In this document: positions 1-9,605 of the stretch, piece after piece
Layout of the letters: each line of letters begins with the position of its first letter
Numbering within the stretch: position 1 is the stretch's first letter
NCBI GenBank assembly: GCA_963921825.1
Contig: OY997596.1
Location: 38,059,932-38,123,931, forward strand
DNA: 64,000 nt
Direction: 5' to 3'
DNA from: Erodium maritimum
Taxonomy: Eukaryota; Streptophyta; Magnoliopsida; Geraniales; Geraniaceae
Position numbers and translations under genes: made by a program
Notes under the pieces: model-generated
The model's input: only the letters and a program-made list of their open reading frames with translations
The model's database searches: none
Told to the model about the DNA's origin: nothing

Positions 1-886
1 TGGCCGGTTAGGAATTGCATCGGAGAACCAACCGTATCTATCTCTTTTTGGTGCATGTGAGTAGTTGCAGCTGATCTGTTATCTATTTCACGGGAGCGTG
101 GTGACTCAATTGATCTCATTTGCCCCGAATCGGTTGGTGATTTTGTTGGGGTACTCAGAATTTATTTACGTTATCAACCTTTGTGAGTTCTTTATCTCCC
201 CTACATATGTAGCTCCCAAGTCAAAGGTAGTGGTAGAAAGGTACGACTCATGTCCTTCTCAATTTCCCTCCCTTGTTACTCGTGTGGAAAAGAGCTTGGA
301 TTTTAAGGTAGTAGGAAAAGGCAAGAAACATAGGCGTCTCAAAGGAGCCAAGAAGAACGTCCCACTGGCTATGACTTATCAAGTAGCACCACGTTCTACG
401 GAGATGGTTGATGGTGTTGCCTCGATTGCGTTGTTGAGCTTTGTGGATCAATCGTTGTTGGACTCTTGCTTGAACATGGGTTTCAAATTAATGTTTAAGG
501 TTTTGAAGTTTGATACTAATGGTGATTTGCGTTCTGAGGATGAAAGACCTCTAAAAGCTTTGGTTTGACTTTGTTGCGCTGGTTTCGGGTTTTTGGCGGT
601 GGGGTTGTTTTGGTTTTGTGGAGGGGTGAAGGTGACATTCTTTGGTGTGTGGTTTCCAAGTGTTTTTTTAAGGGTTAGTGGGTTCCTTTATTGCGTTTGT
701 TGCCTTGGTTTTTTTTATGCTCGTTGTGTTTTGTGACCCATTTAGTGTTAGGTGGCATTACAGTCTCTAATTCTTGTGGTTTATGTGTAGTCTCGAGGTT
801 AACCCCTACTGGTATATCACCTTTCCTTTTCTTTCCTTCTCGGAGAGAATTTGATAAATAAATTTTTTCTTATCCAAAAAAATCTA
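1..886 (+). mobile_element. probable LINE (L1-type) 3' remnant
   Basis: The segment contains a 167-codon open frame (65-568) of unclear product with a lysine/arginine-rich patch. A T- and G-rich non-coding stretch follows and ends near 886 in a TCTTATCC-AAAAAA motif. That layout, a coding remnant followed by a T/G-rich 3' UTR and a short A run, is what 5'-truncated plant L1 elements look like. I could not find a reverse transcriptase motif, and no target duplication is visible because the left side is cut by the window. It could also be an unrelated host pseudogene; the LINE call rests mainly on the tail. Confidence 0.38.
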
Positions 887-1105
887 TAACCTTTCACAAT
901 ATTGGAGTAATTGAGAAATATTAATTTCTTAACCCTTATTTGAACCTTATCGTCTTGAACTTCATAACATCTTGGACAACCAAGAAATTTCGAGTTAAAA
1001 TAATCTATGAAACACCAATTGTATTTACATAGGAATCTTAGACTCAACAATTGTCCAAGAACAAGATCCTTTCGAGAGATGGTGGTAGGAACTTTAAAAA
1101 CACCT

Positions 1106-1409
1106 GGGTTAATTACCTTTAGTATCCCTTATGTATTGGTAACACTCCTTTAGTACATTGATGTATTGGTAATGCTCTACACAACATTTTGGTCAAGTTA
1201 GCGACATTTTGATGATCTGTGACAAATTTATAAGGGATATTAAATATTCTATTATCAATACATAAGGGGTATTAAATGATCTATAACCAATTCATAAAGG
1301 GTACTAAATGTGTGTTACCAAAACGTAAGGATGTTATTGAACGTTATAAAACTTTGGGGTGGTAAAGTTATGTTACCAATTCAAAATGGGTATAAAAGGT
1401 AATTAACCC
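1106..1409. mobile_element. Mutator-type MITE, 304 bp
   Basis: The two ends are inverted repeats of about 38 bp: the left end begins GGGTTAATTACCTTTAGT and the right end closes AAAAGGTAATTAACCC. The flanks are AAAACACCT on the left and AAAACATCT on the right, a 9-bp target duplication with one mismatch. A 9-bp duplication with a GGGTTAATTACC-type end points to the Mutator superfamily. The interior is made of short repeated phrases about a change in AT content and has no coding capacity, so it must have been moved by a transposase supplied elsewhere. Confidence 0.8.
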
Positions 1410-1521
1410 AAAACATCTCAATAGATAAGAGTTGTAAAACGTGCCCCCAAAATTCACCCTCCCTCTCCGGTACTATAATCTCTTACCTCACCATCCCTAA
1501 AATATTATCCTTTCACCATCA

Positions 1522-2010
1522 ATGACAACACGAGAATCGCACATAGTGATGGTTGCAATACGATCTCGTCTCAAATCGGTAGTAGTACTACCTCCGTTTT
1601 CAACCCTAGTCAAACCACGACTTCTACTAGTGGTGAGCGCCAAATCTCCGGCAATAATCACAGCCTTAACGTCCTTATCAGAGATGGGTTTATCTACTCA
1701 TTGTTACACATTGGACCTGACTCCCTCGACCATCGAAGTAGTGTGTTTGGTTCCTTGTTCAACAGAGCGAACTCACTCGGCCATCATTCTGCAAATACTG
1801 ATGTGTACAACGATTAATAAGAGATTAGTGGCTACGGTTTGTGAAGGCGATAGATTTCCGGGGAGGGTAAAGGATCGGGCGGATTTATTCAAAAACTTTA
1901 GAGAGATTATCATCTAAGGGAAGAAGATCTGGTTCTCTAGTCACGGATCCCTGGTCAAGAAATTTAATGAAGCGAGCATCAGCGATAATGACAAGAGAAC
2001 GACTTCTGGA
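1522..2010 (+). pseudogene. unassigned coding-like segment, possibly a broken exon
   Basis: An open frame of 131 codons starts at 1522. A second frame overlapping its left part is also free of stops and reads more like a protein (rich in Ser, Asn and His), and a third frame downstream continues without stops to about 2010, where a GTAAG that could be a splice donor follows. The shift in best frame suggests a decayed exon rather than a working gene. I recognise no domain. It may be chance. Confidence 0.25.
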
Positions 2011-2535
2011 GATAGGTAAGAAAATTATTGGTGTGGACCAGAAAAAATAGTAGTTGTAGTTCTAAGTTTCCCAAGTACTATAAGTGAAGCAGGCTAGCAA
2101 GCAACATGTAAGCAAAACAGTAATAAAATAGAACAAACAAACCTTTTTAATAAATCATAGAAGATCAAGTTGTGGCATGGCAATCAGGTCCACTTTTAAG
2201 AAATTTTGTCTGGGGCATCCGAGATAACGAACAAGTCGGTATGCTCCCAAGTTTAACACATCTTCTATCCAAACTCGTGCCCACTCACGATACTGAATGT
2301 GGAACTTATAGAGACAGTACACAAGACTAGGTTGAGAAATAAGAGGAGCAATAAATCGAAATTCTTAATAACTTAGAATCTAAGAAAAAAATATATAAGG
2401 AGAAAGAGACAAAATTAGAGGTGTAGGAATTGAAAGAAAGATAGAGTTGTGTTAAGAAAATGTGCTAGCAACTCGAAGTTTTGATGGAGGGTTATAAGCC
2501 TATAATCTCCCCCTTTAATCCACCATGAAAGATTA
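2011..2535. other. intergenic, nothing recognised
   Basis: AT-rich sequence between the coding-like segment and the giant LTR unit. I see no open frame of note, no inverted repeat ends and no RNA gene. Confidence 0.6.
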
Positions 2536-4177
2536 TAATCTGTAAGAACCACTCCCGGTCAACGCAAGTCAAATCTGCGAAAAACAGGAAAACTTAAAAT
2601 TTTTGGACAGACACTTAATTGAACCTAAAATTGACCCCGAGGGTCATACCAGACTTAATTTGACCCCGTTATCGACCAAAGTGAGTTCCGGGGGACGCAG
2701 GGCAACTTTCTGACCAATTTGGGAAATGTTGACTTTTCGCTGGGAAAGTCAACCGAGCGACGTTTTGGTCCATTCGAGGTCCGTTTTGGATCCAAAAATC
2801 TTAGCCGTCGTCTCATCGGTCTTAGTTAAGCCGTTTCCTTGTAGCCCGTGAAGTTTCGTAATTTCTTGGAAAAAGTGCCCGTTCGGGGTCCGAGACGTCC
2901 GAATTTCGCGAATCTGAATGGAAAAATATCTAGAAGATATTTTCCAAAAGGTGTGGGACCCACTTGCCACATGTCAATTATGTGGTGGTGTTAGGTTTCT
3001 TGAACAAAACAAAAGATGAGACATGGACGGTAGTTTTGTAATTAAAGGATAGTTTTGATTTTTTTTAAAACAAAATAAAGATAAATGGTTGGAGGAGTGT
3101 TCGGCCATTCTCAAAAAAAGGAAGAAGTGGAGAGAGGAAAGAAGAGAGAAGAAAGGGAGAAAAAGAGAAGAATGGTTGTGGTTTTGTGACTTTTCCCGTC
3201 GATCAAACCGGTGGATCGTCTCAACGATCAAGGAATCAAGTTCACACCGTCACTCTCTACGGTGAGCACCTAACCGATTTTCATTTTGGAAGGTTTGAAT
3301 TTTAGGGTTTGAGTTTAAATGGTTTGATTAAGGTTGGGTTGAGGTTTGGGGTTCGTTAGGAACGTTTTGGGGCGAAGAGAAATGTTTTCCGTTGTGGCCG
3401 TGTGGGGCCCACGTTTTCAGGCCTCGGGTTTTTCGTGTTCGGGTGGTTTAGGACGATCCCCAAGTCGTTAATCCACACCCGGAACGAATTTTGGAATTAA
3501 ATTGTGAAAGTTGTAAATGACGGGTTTAGAAACTTTAAACGCGAATTAAATTACTCGGAAGTTGGAATTTGATTCCTTCGAGTGCCTAGGAACCCTTGAA
3601 TTATTCTAAGACCGTAGAAATGAAAACGGGAATATTCGGAGCCCCGGAAGGGCGTTTTCAAAACCCGGGCAGATTCGCCATGTCGGGCGAATCGGGCTTT
3701 TCCGGGTCCATTATCGACAATGTCGAGTAATTGGGGAGTTTGGGAGTGATCGAAATTGTCGGGGTTACTTTTGGGCGTCAAGTTTATTAAAATTCAGTTT
3801 ATGCATGCAAGCTTAAAAGTGTTTAAAATTGTGTTCTTATTAGATCGTGCCACCGACAGAGGAAAGGGAAAGCTAGGCGAGTGATCGAGATCACGCCGAA
3901 TCTTGTTTGTGAGCTTTTGGAGAAAGCATACGAGGTAGGGAAAAGTAGCCGAATCTCGGCCCTGACTAGGGAAAGTTAACAGTAGAAATGCATGTGACAC
4001 TTGGGTGTCGTGGGTTAAGTACATTTATCGAATATTAGAAAGGCAGGCGACACCGGGTGGTGTCGTATGATACGGGAACGTATCGAACAATAGAAATGCA
4101 TGTGACACTTAGCAGTGTCGTAGGAGCAGTGAACTTATCGATATTAGAATTACTAGAGGCATCTGATTATGCCCGGA

Positions 4178-4500
4178 GATTGATTTTTTAGTTTGTGTCT
4201 TGGGTGGCCATGAGAGCCCGTACTTTACCGTTTGTGTCTTGGGTGGCCATGAGAGCCCGTACTTTACTGTTTGTGTCTTGGGTGGCCATGAGTGCCCGTG
4301 GGGTTGTTGAACCTGTGGTTTACAGTTGGTGTGTTTTGGGTGGCCGTGAGTGCCCGTGGGGTTGTTGAGCCCGTGTCTTTACAAGTTGGTGTGTTTTGGG
4401 TGGCCGTGAGTGCCTGTGGGGTTGTTGAGCCCGTGTCTTTATTATTGGTGTGTCTTGGGTGGCCATGAGTGCATGTGAAGTGTTAGACCGGTGTTGTTAC
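4178..4500 (+). repeat. minisatellite inside giant LTR copy 1, first block
   Basis: Roughly 40- to 60-bp units, each containing TTGGGTGGCCATGAGAGCCC or a close variant ending GTGCCCGTGGGGTTGTTGA, are repeated head to tail. The same array type occurs in every long copy of this LTR family in the window. Confidence 0.85.
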
Positions 4501-6729
4501 TGTTTGTTGAACTTTGTTTGTGATTGTGATTGTGGTTACCTGAGGTTGGGGGCCCGCTTCATAATAACGGGGGTCCTGTGATCACACGCGTCTGCATGTT
4601 CAGACGGGGTAGGGGGCCCGCCCGTGAGGAAAGGGGTCCTGGCCGCGCGTGCGTGGGTGGTGACAGGTCGACAGCCTGATCCGACTTTGTGTCGGGAAAA
4701 GTGCAACAGGTCGACCGCCTGGCCTGACAGGGATCGGCAAAGGGGCGACAGGTCGACCGCCTGGCCTGTAAAACCCGCTTCGCTTCAAAAGGGTTTTAAA
4801 TTGCAATCCGAAAAAGAGGGCCGGCCCAAACGCGCGCCCCTTATAAGCTGAAACCCTAGGGTTTCAGCGTCAAAGAGACACGCAGCCGAACCCCTCCCAT
4901 CCTCTCTTCTCTCCCGATCCGTTTCCTCTCTCCCCTCTCTGGTTCATCTCGAGCTCGCCGACCAGTTTTCGTCCGCCACCTCCCTCACCACCCTCGTCCC
5001 CATCCTCATCACCCTCCCCGACCAGCCTCTTCTCCGTCTCCGTCCAAAAACCGTCCGTCCACCACCGGTTCCGGCCGACCTCACGCCACCGCCCAGAGCC
5101 GAGTTCTCCGGCCCTCTTCCGGTCTCCGACGTCCCCGTTCTGAGCCCTAACTCGCCACCGAGCTCCACCTTCCCTTCAACCGAACGTGACCCGAGCTCCC
5201 GCAGTCGCCAGCGAGCTCGTCAGATCTGGAACGGGACCGAGTCGTCCGGACCCGAGGCGAACTCCCCGTCGTACACCGCCGTACACCGCCGCTCCCACCG
5301 CCGCTCTCCACCGTCTCCCCTGCCATCGTTTCGGTACGGTGAGTTCTCGGTCCGTGGAACCTCGGCCGATAACGGCGTCGCCGGTGGTCGGCCGGACCCA
5401 ATCCGATCTCGTCCTTCTTTTGTTTTCCCTTTCCCGAGTTCGTTCAGATCTGGTCGGGGATGGAACGGAACTCCCGAAATGGAAAGGAACAGAACAAAGC
5501 ATGATTTCAGGCTTGTTTAAAGGATTATTGTAAATGGTGTAAATCTGAAATGTAAAGAAATGTAAAGAAGAACAACGAAGTTAAGGTGTTTGTTATTATG
5601 TTTAGAAACAAATTAAAATCTGTTTAACTGTGTAAAAGGGTTTAGTTTGAGTTTAGAATGAAAATCAGTTTTGGAATAAAAGTTCGATCTTCGTTTTTTG
5701 GACGTAAAACTGTTATTGTTAAAACTAAATCTGATTAAATTAAACGGGTTTTAAAACGAAAGTCCTTCGTTAAAATGAAACTTGAGTGAAGTTAAATCGA
5801 AAAGGGAAACGAAATCAAATCGGCTTTAGAAGGGTTTTGGACCAAAATCTCGAGTTTGGAAACGAGCAGAAGGAAATCGTTTTGTTTTAAAATCAAAGTC
5901 GGAATTAAGTAAAGCAATGAATTTCAAAGACGTCTTTAAGTTAAAAATGGTTTTAACTGGGTTTAGGTCAAATCTGAGTTCGGTGCGCGAGTGCTCGAAC
6001 CCGATCCGTCGTAATCCTACTTTTATCCCGCTCGAGTGTAAAAGACAACTGTCGGATTTAAACTGGACAAATTGTAACCTTTAACTTAACGGCGGAACCG
6101 TTATTAATTTGGGGCTTCGTGTTAAATTTGGAGTCCGGCTTCGATCGAAAGGGAGCCCCGGAAGGCAATTTACAAAACCCGGGCAGATTCGCCATGTCGG
6201 GCGAATCGGGCCTTTGCGGGTCCTTTATCGACAATGTCGAGTAGTTGGGAAGTTTAGGAGTGATCGACATTGTCGGGGTTACGTTTGGGCGTTAAGTTCA
6301 TTAATTTTCGGTTTATTCCTACTAGTTTAAAAGTGCGTTGAATTTGTGTTCTTTTAGATCGTGCTGCGGACCGAGGCAAAGGGAGGCTCGGTGAGTGACT
6401 GGGATCATCTCGGGTTTTAGTGGAACGCTTTTGGAGTTGTTTACGAGGTAGGGAAAAGTAGCCGGATCTCGGCCTGACTAGGGAAAGTTAACTGTAGAAT
6501 TGCATGTGACACCGGGGTGTCGTGGGTTATCTAGGTTATCGAATATTAGAAAAGCATGATACGGGAACGTAGCGAATATTGGGAATGCATGTGACACTTA
6601 GTAGTGACGTAGGAACAGAGAACTTAGCGATAATAGAACTACTGGAGGCATATGACCATGCCCGGAGGTTGATTGCTAACTTATCGAGATTAGGAGTACT
6701 GGAGGCATATGACCATGCCCGGAGGTTGT

Positions 6730-7150
6730 TGTGAGTTATTTTATTGTTGAGTTGGGTGGCCTTGAGAGCCCGTGTTATTTTATTGTTGAGTTGGGTGGCC
6801 TTGAGAGCCCGCGTTATTTTATTGTAGAGTTGGGTGGCCTTGAGAGCTCGTGTTATTTATTATTGAGTTGGGTGGCCTTGAGAGCCCGTGTTATTTTATT
6901 GTAGAGTTGGGTGGCCTTGAGAGCCCGTGTTATTTATTGTCGAGTTTGGGTGGCCTTGAGAGCCCGTGTTGTTGTTGCCGAGTCTTGGGTGGCCATGAGA
7001 GCCCGTGTTGTCGTTTCGGTGTTTTGGGTGGCCGTGAGTGCCTGTGGGGTTGTGAACCCGTACTTTACCGTTGCTGTCTTGGGTGGCCATGAGGGCCCGT
7101 AGGGTTGTTGAACCTGTGTTTGGTTGTTGGTGTCTTGTTGGCCTTGAGTG
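6730..7150 (+). repeat. minisatellite inside giant LTR copy 1, second block
   Basis: About ten head-to-tail units with the core GGTGGCCTTGAGAGCCCGTG. Early units are short (about 40 bp, with GTTATTTTATTG spacers) and later ones resemble those of the other copies. A second array follows at about 7228-7400, made of four units with GACTGGGATCGGG and GGGCTAGC phrases. Confidence 0.85.
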
Positions 7151-7689
7151 CCTGTGTAGTTGTCACCGGTGTCGTTACTGTCTGTTTGAACTTGTTTGTG
7201 ATTGTGTTTGGTTACATGATACTGGTGGAGGTTGTGTGGTGTAGCTAGCCTCCCGACTGGGATCGGGAGAAGCGGAGGGGTTGTGGGCTAGCTCCCCGAC
7301 TGGGATCGGGGGAAGGACGCGCGGGTGTGGCTAACCACCCGACTGGGATCGGGTGAATCGGAGAGGTTGTGGGTTAGCCTCCCGATTGGGATCGGGAGAA
7401 GTTGCGCGACAGGTCGACCGCCTGACCACGTCTGTGATCGGTAAAGGGCGAGAGACAGAGATTGGTTACTGAGCAGCTGGTTTGCGATCCTTTGTGATCT
7501 TGTTTGGTATTGTGTGGTTGTCAGTCGTGTCTTGGAGGAGGTCGTCGATCGTAGTGTGGGGTCTACATCACGTGTCCGAGTGTTGAGTCAGTTGAGGAAA
7601 GTACTGGTCGTGTGTGTGTCTTTTGAGTCGTTGTTGGTGTCACCGGCTTTGTCTGCTAAGTATGTCGTAGTCAGTCTGTTATCTGTGGT

Positions 7690-7707
7690 GGTGAGCGAAC
7701 GCTCACC
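7690..7707. promoter_or_regulatory. conserved LTR hairpin, copy 1
   Basis: GGTGAGCGAACGCTCACC is an inverted repeat with 8-bp arms and an AA centre. It recurs identically at 8298-8315 in the doubled tail and in the other long LTR copies of the family. Function unknown; it could form an RNA hairpin near the end of the LTR transcript. Confidence 0.75.
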
Positions 7708-8297
7708 CCTAGCTGCTTTTCCTACAGGTACCGTTCGCAGGCTGGACTAGGTGAGCTTCTGAAGCTTGAAGAGCTAGAAGCGGGTTTCTGGGTTTAATTG
7801 AGTCTAGAGACGGATACCTTACTTTTCGTCCACTTGTTGGGACGCGTTTTAAGTTGTAAATATTATTTTGTGGAACTAAATTGGCTTTTTAAAGTGATTT
7901 AATGAAAACAGGCTTCAAGTTTTGTAATTTTTTAAACGTTCACGTCCCTAGTTCGGTTCGCCGAAATTGGGGCGTGACATGGCCTGACAGGGATCGGTAA
8001 AGGGCGTGAGGGGGTTACTGAGTTGCTGGAGTGCGATCCTTTGCGATCTTGTTTGGTGTGCGATCCTTTGTGATCTTGGGTGTTGCGTGGTTGTCTTTCG
8101 TGTTTTTGGAGGAAGTCGTAATCGTTGTGTCGGGTCTACATCACGTGTCCGAGTGTTGAGCCTGTTGAGGAAAGTAACAGTTTGTGTGTCAGTCGGGTTA
8201 CTTGAGTTTGGGGATGGTAGTCCCCAGTGTCTGGGTTGTTGTTGGTGTTACCGGCATTGTCTGCTAAGTATGCCATAGTCAGTCTGTTATCCGAGGT

Positions 8298-8315
8298 GGT
8301 GAGCGAACGCTCACC
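8298..8315. promoter_or_regulatory. conserved LTR hairpin, second copy in unit 1
   Basis: Same 18-base inverted repeat as at 7690-7707, carried by the duplicated terminal 600 bases. Confidence 0.75.
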
Positions 8316-8595
8316 CCTAGCTGCTTTTCCTACAGATACTGGTCGCGGGATGGACTAGGTGAGCTCTCGAAGCTTGAAGAGCTAGGAGCGGAGTCCGGGT
8401 TTTCTTTTGAGTCTAGCGACGTACTCTTTGTATTTTGTCCGCTTGTTGAGACGTACTTTTGAGCGGTAAATGATTATTTTGTTTAAGCAAATGGTGGTTT
8501 TAAAGTGTTTTGTTTAAAAGGTTTAAAAATGTTTTTATTGTTTTACCGTTCGCGTTCCGGATTCGGTTCTGCTGAATTTGGTGCGTGACATAATC

Positions 8596-9605
8596 TTTCA
8601 AATTAAATGACTTGTAACTTCCAACAAAATCGATTTGTATTTTCAAATAAACCTTTTTATTTTTTCAATATTCCCCGTTTTAAAGACATAGTAAAGAAAA
8701 GGGACAAAAAAAATTCATGGGTACAGAAAGAACAAGATATTTAAGTATCAATATTTATCGATTTGAATTGACACATATTGACGTATAGTAACAATTTAAT
8801 TAGAACAAATAAAACAAATCTTGAACTTATTCAGTTTCGACTCATACGTCCTTGAAATTCACATGTTAGGTCGAAGTAACCCATACGTTGGTCTAGTAGT
8901 CTCATATTAGGCCGAAGTAACCTATATGTCGATCAAGTAGTCTCATATATAGGCGTAAGTAACATATACGCTAGTCAAGTAGTCTTTCCAACCAACATCC
9001 ACGTCATGCCCATATTGAGCATCCGACGTTGCATGTCCAGTTTGTTTGATTTTTTTGTCAGAAATTACAGAGATTCATAAAATGGTGGTGTCGTGAGTTT
9101 TGGTTATTTTGAATTTTGTAGAACAAAGGATTAAAATGGACAGCGATGTACAAAGGAAAACATGAGATATGGCACTTAATTTCTCTCGGACCAAAAATTA
9201 AGTAGAGAAATAGGTGAATGCTATAGAGAATAGATGAAATGAGATCTGAATCTCAAGTTTAATAGATGAAATAGCTAAATAATAAAACCTAAAAATGGAC
9301 AATCAAGATGAGTGAGAAAGGAGAAAAAAGTCAAAGGGTATTCTTGTCCTTTTAAATAATACAGTTATGTGCATTGCACATGTCATATTTTTTCTGTGAA
9401 AAAGTTAGCGTCGTTGATTATTTTGAGTAAACTTTGAATTTAAGGTATCGTTTTGTGGTTTTTGAAAGTTAAGTGAAACTTTTTGATATCAGCGTATAGT
9501 CAAGTGTAACTTTGTAATATTATCCCTTGCTTAAATACAGAGCATTCACTATCAGTCCTTCATTAGTTCTTCCTCGTCATTGTTTGGCATGATTGCCATC
9601 TTTAT
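8596..9605. other. AT-rich intergenic stretch with a 41-bp tandem repeat
   Basis: No gene is visible. From about 8864 to 8985 three diverged units of about 41 bp are repeated (core GTCTCATATTAGGCCGAAGTAA followed by a TATACG-like phrase and CAAGTA). The rest is AT-rich without recognisable ends. Confidence 0.55.

Larger units (their letters stand above)
2541..8590 (+). mobile_element. giant LTR-type unit, copy 1 (chimeric double LTR)
   Basis: The unit opens with TGTAAGAACCACTCCCGG and closes with GTGCGTGACA, so it has the TG...CA ends of an LTR, and is flanked by the 5-bp duplication TAATC (2536-2540 and 8591-8595). At 6.05 kb it is nearly twice the 3.34-kb copy at 38515-41854. The conserved block around GGAGCCCCGGAAGG occurs twice (about 3640 and 6150), as do the minisatellite and the block GGGAAAAGTAGCCG (about 3940 and 6450). 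The last 600 bases are also doubled (7420-7979 and 7980-8590). It therefore looks like two related LTRs joined near 4770, inside one target duplication, as recombination between LTRs would leave. A TATA-like CTTATAAG (about 4840) followed by a pyrimidine-rich leader suggests plus-strand transcription, but orientation is not proven. No retroelement coding parts were seen. Most likely Ty3/gypsy, perhaps Tekay-like, by LTR size and end sequence. Confidence 0.82.

Noticed and set aside
5186-5533. 115-codon plus-strand frame with overlapping minus frames (4944-5502)
   Set aside because: All lie in the GC-rich leader of the giant LTR, where low stop-codon frequency is expected; the proteins are Arg/Pro/Ser-rich with no domain.
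6850-7102. Repetitive frames with GGLESPC and GHPRLGNNNTGS units
   Set aside because: Translations of the LTR minisatellite, not genes; the same applies to frames at 40702-41247 and 63084-63600.
2541-8590. Complete retroelement with two LTRs and a coding body
   Set aside because: The sequence between the repeated blocks shows no gag or pol part; the duplication of LTR landmarks is better explained as an LTR-LTR fusion.
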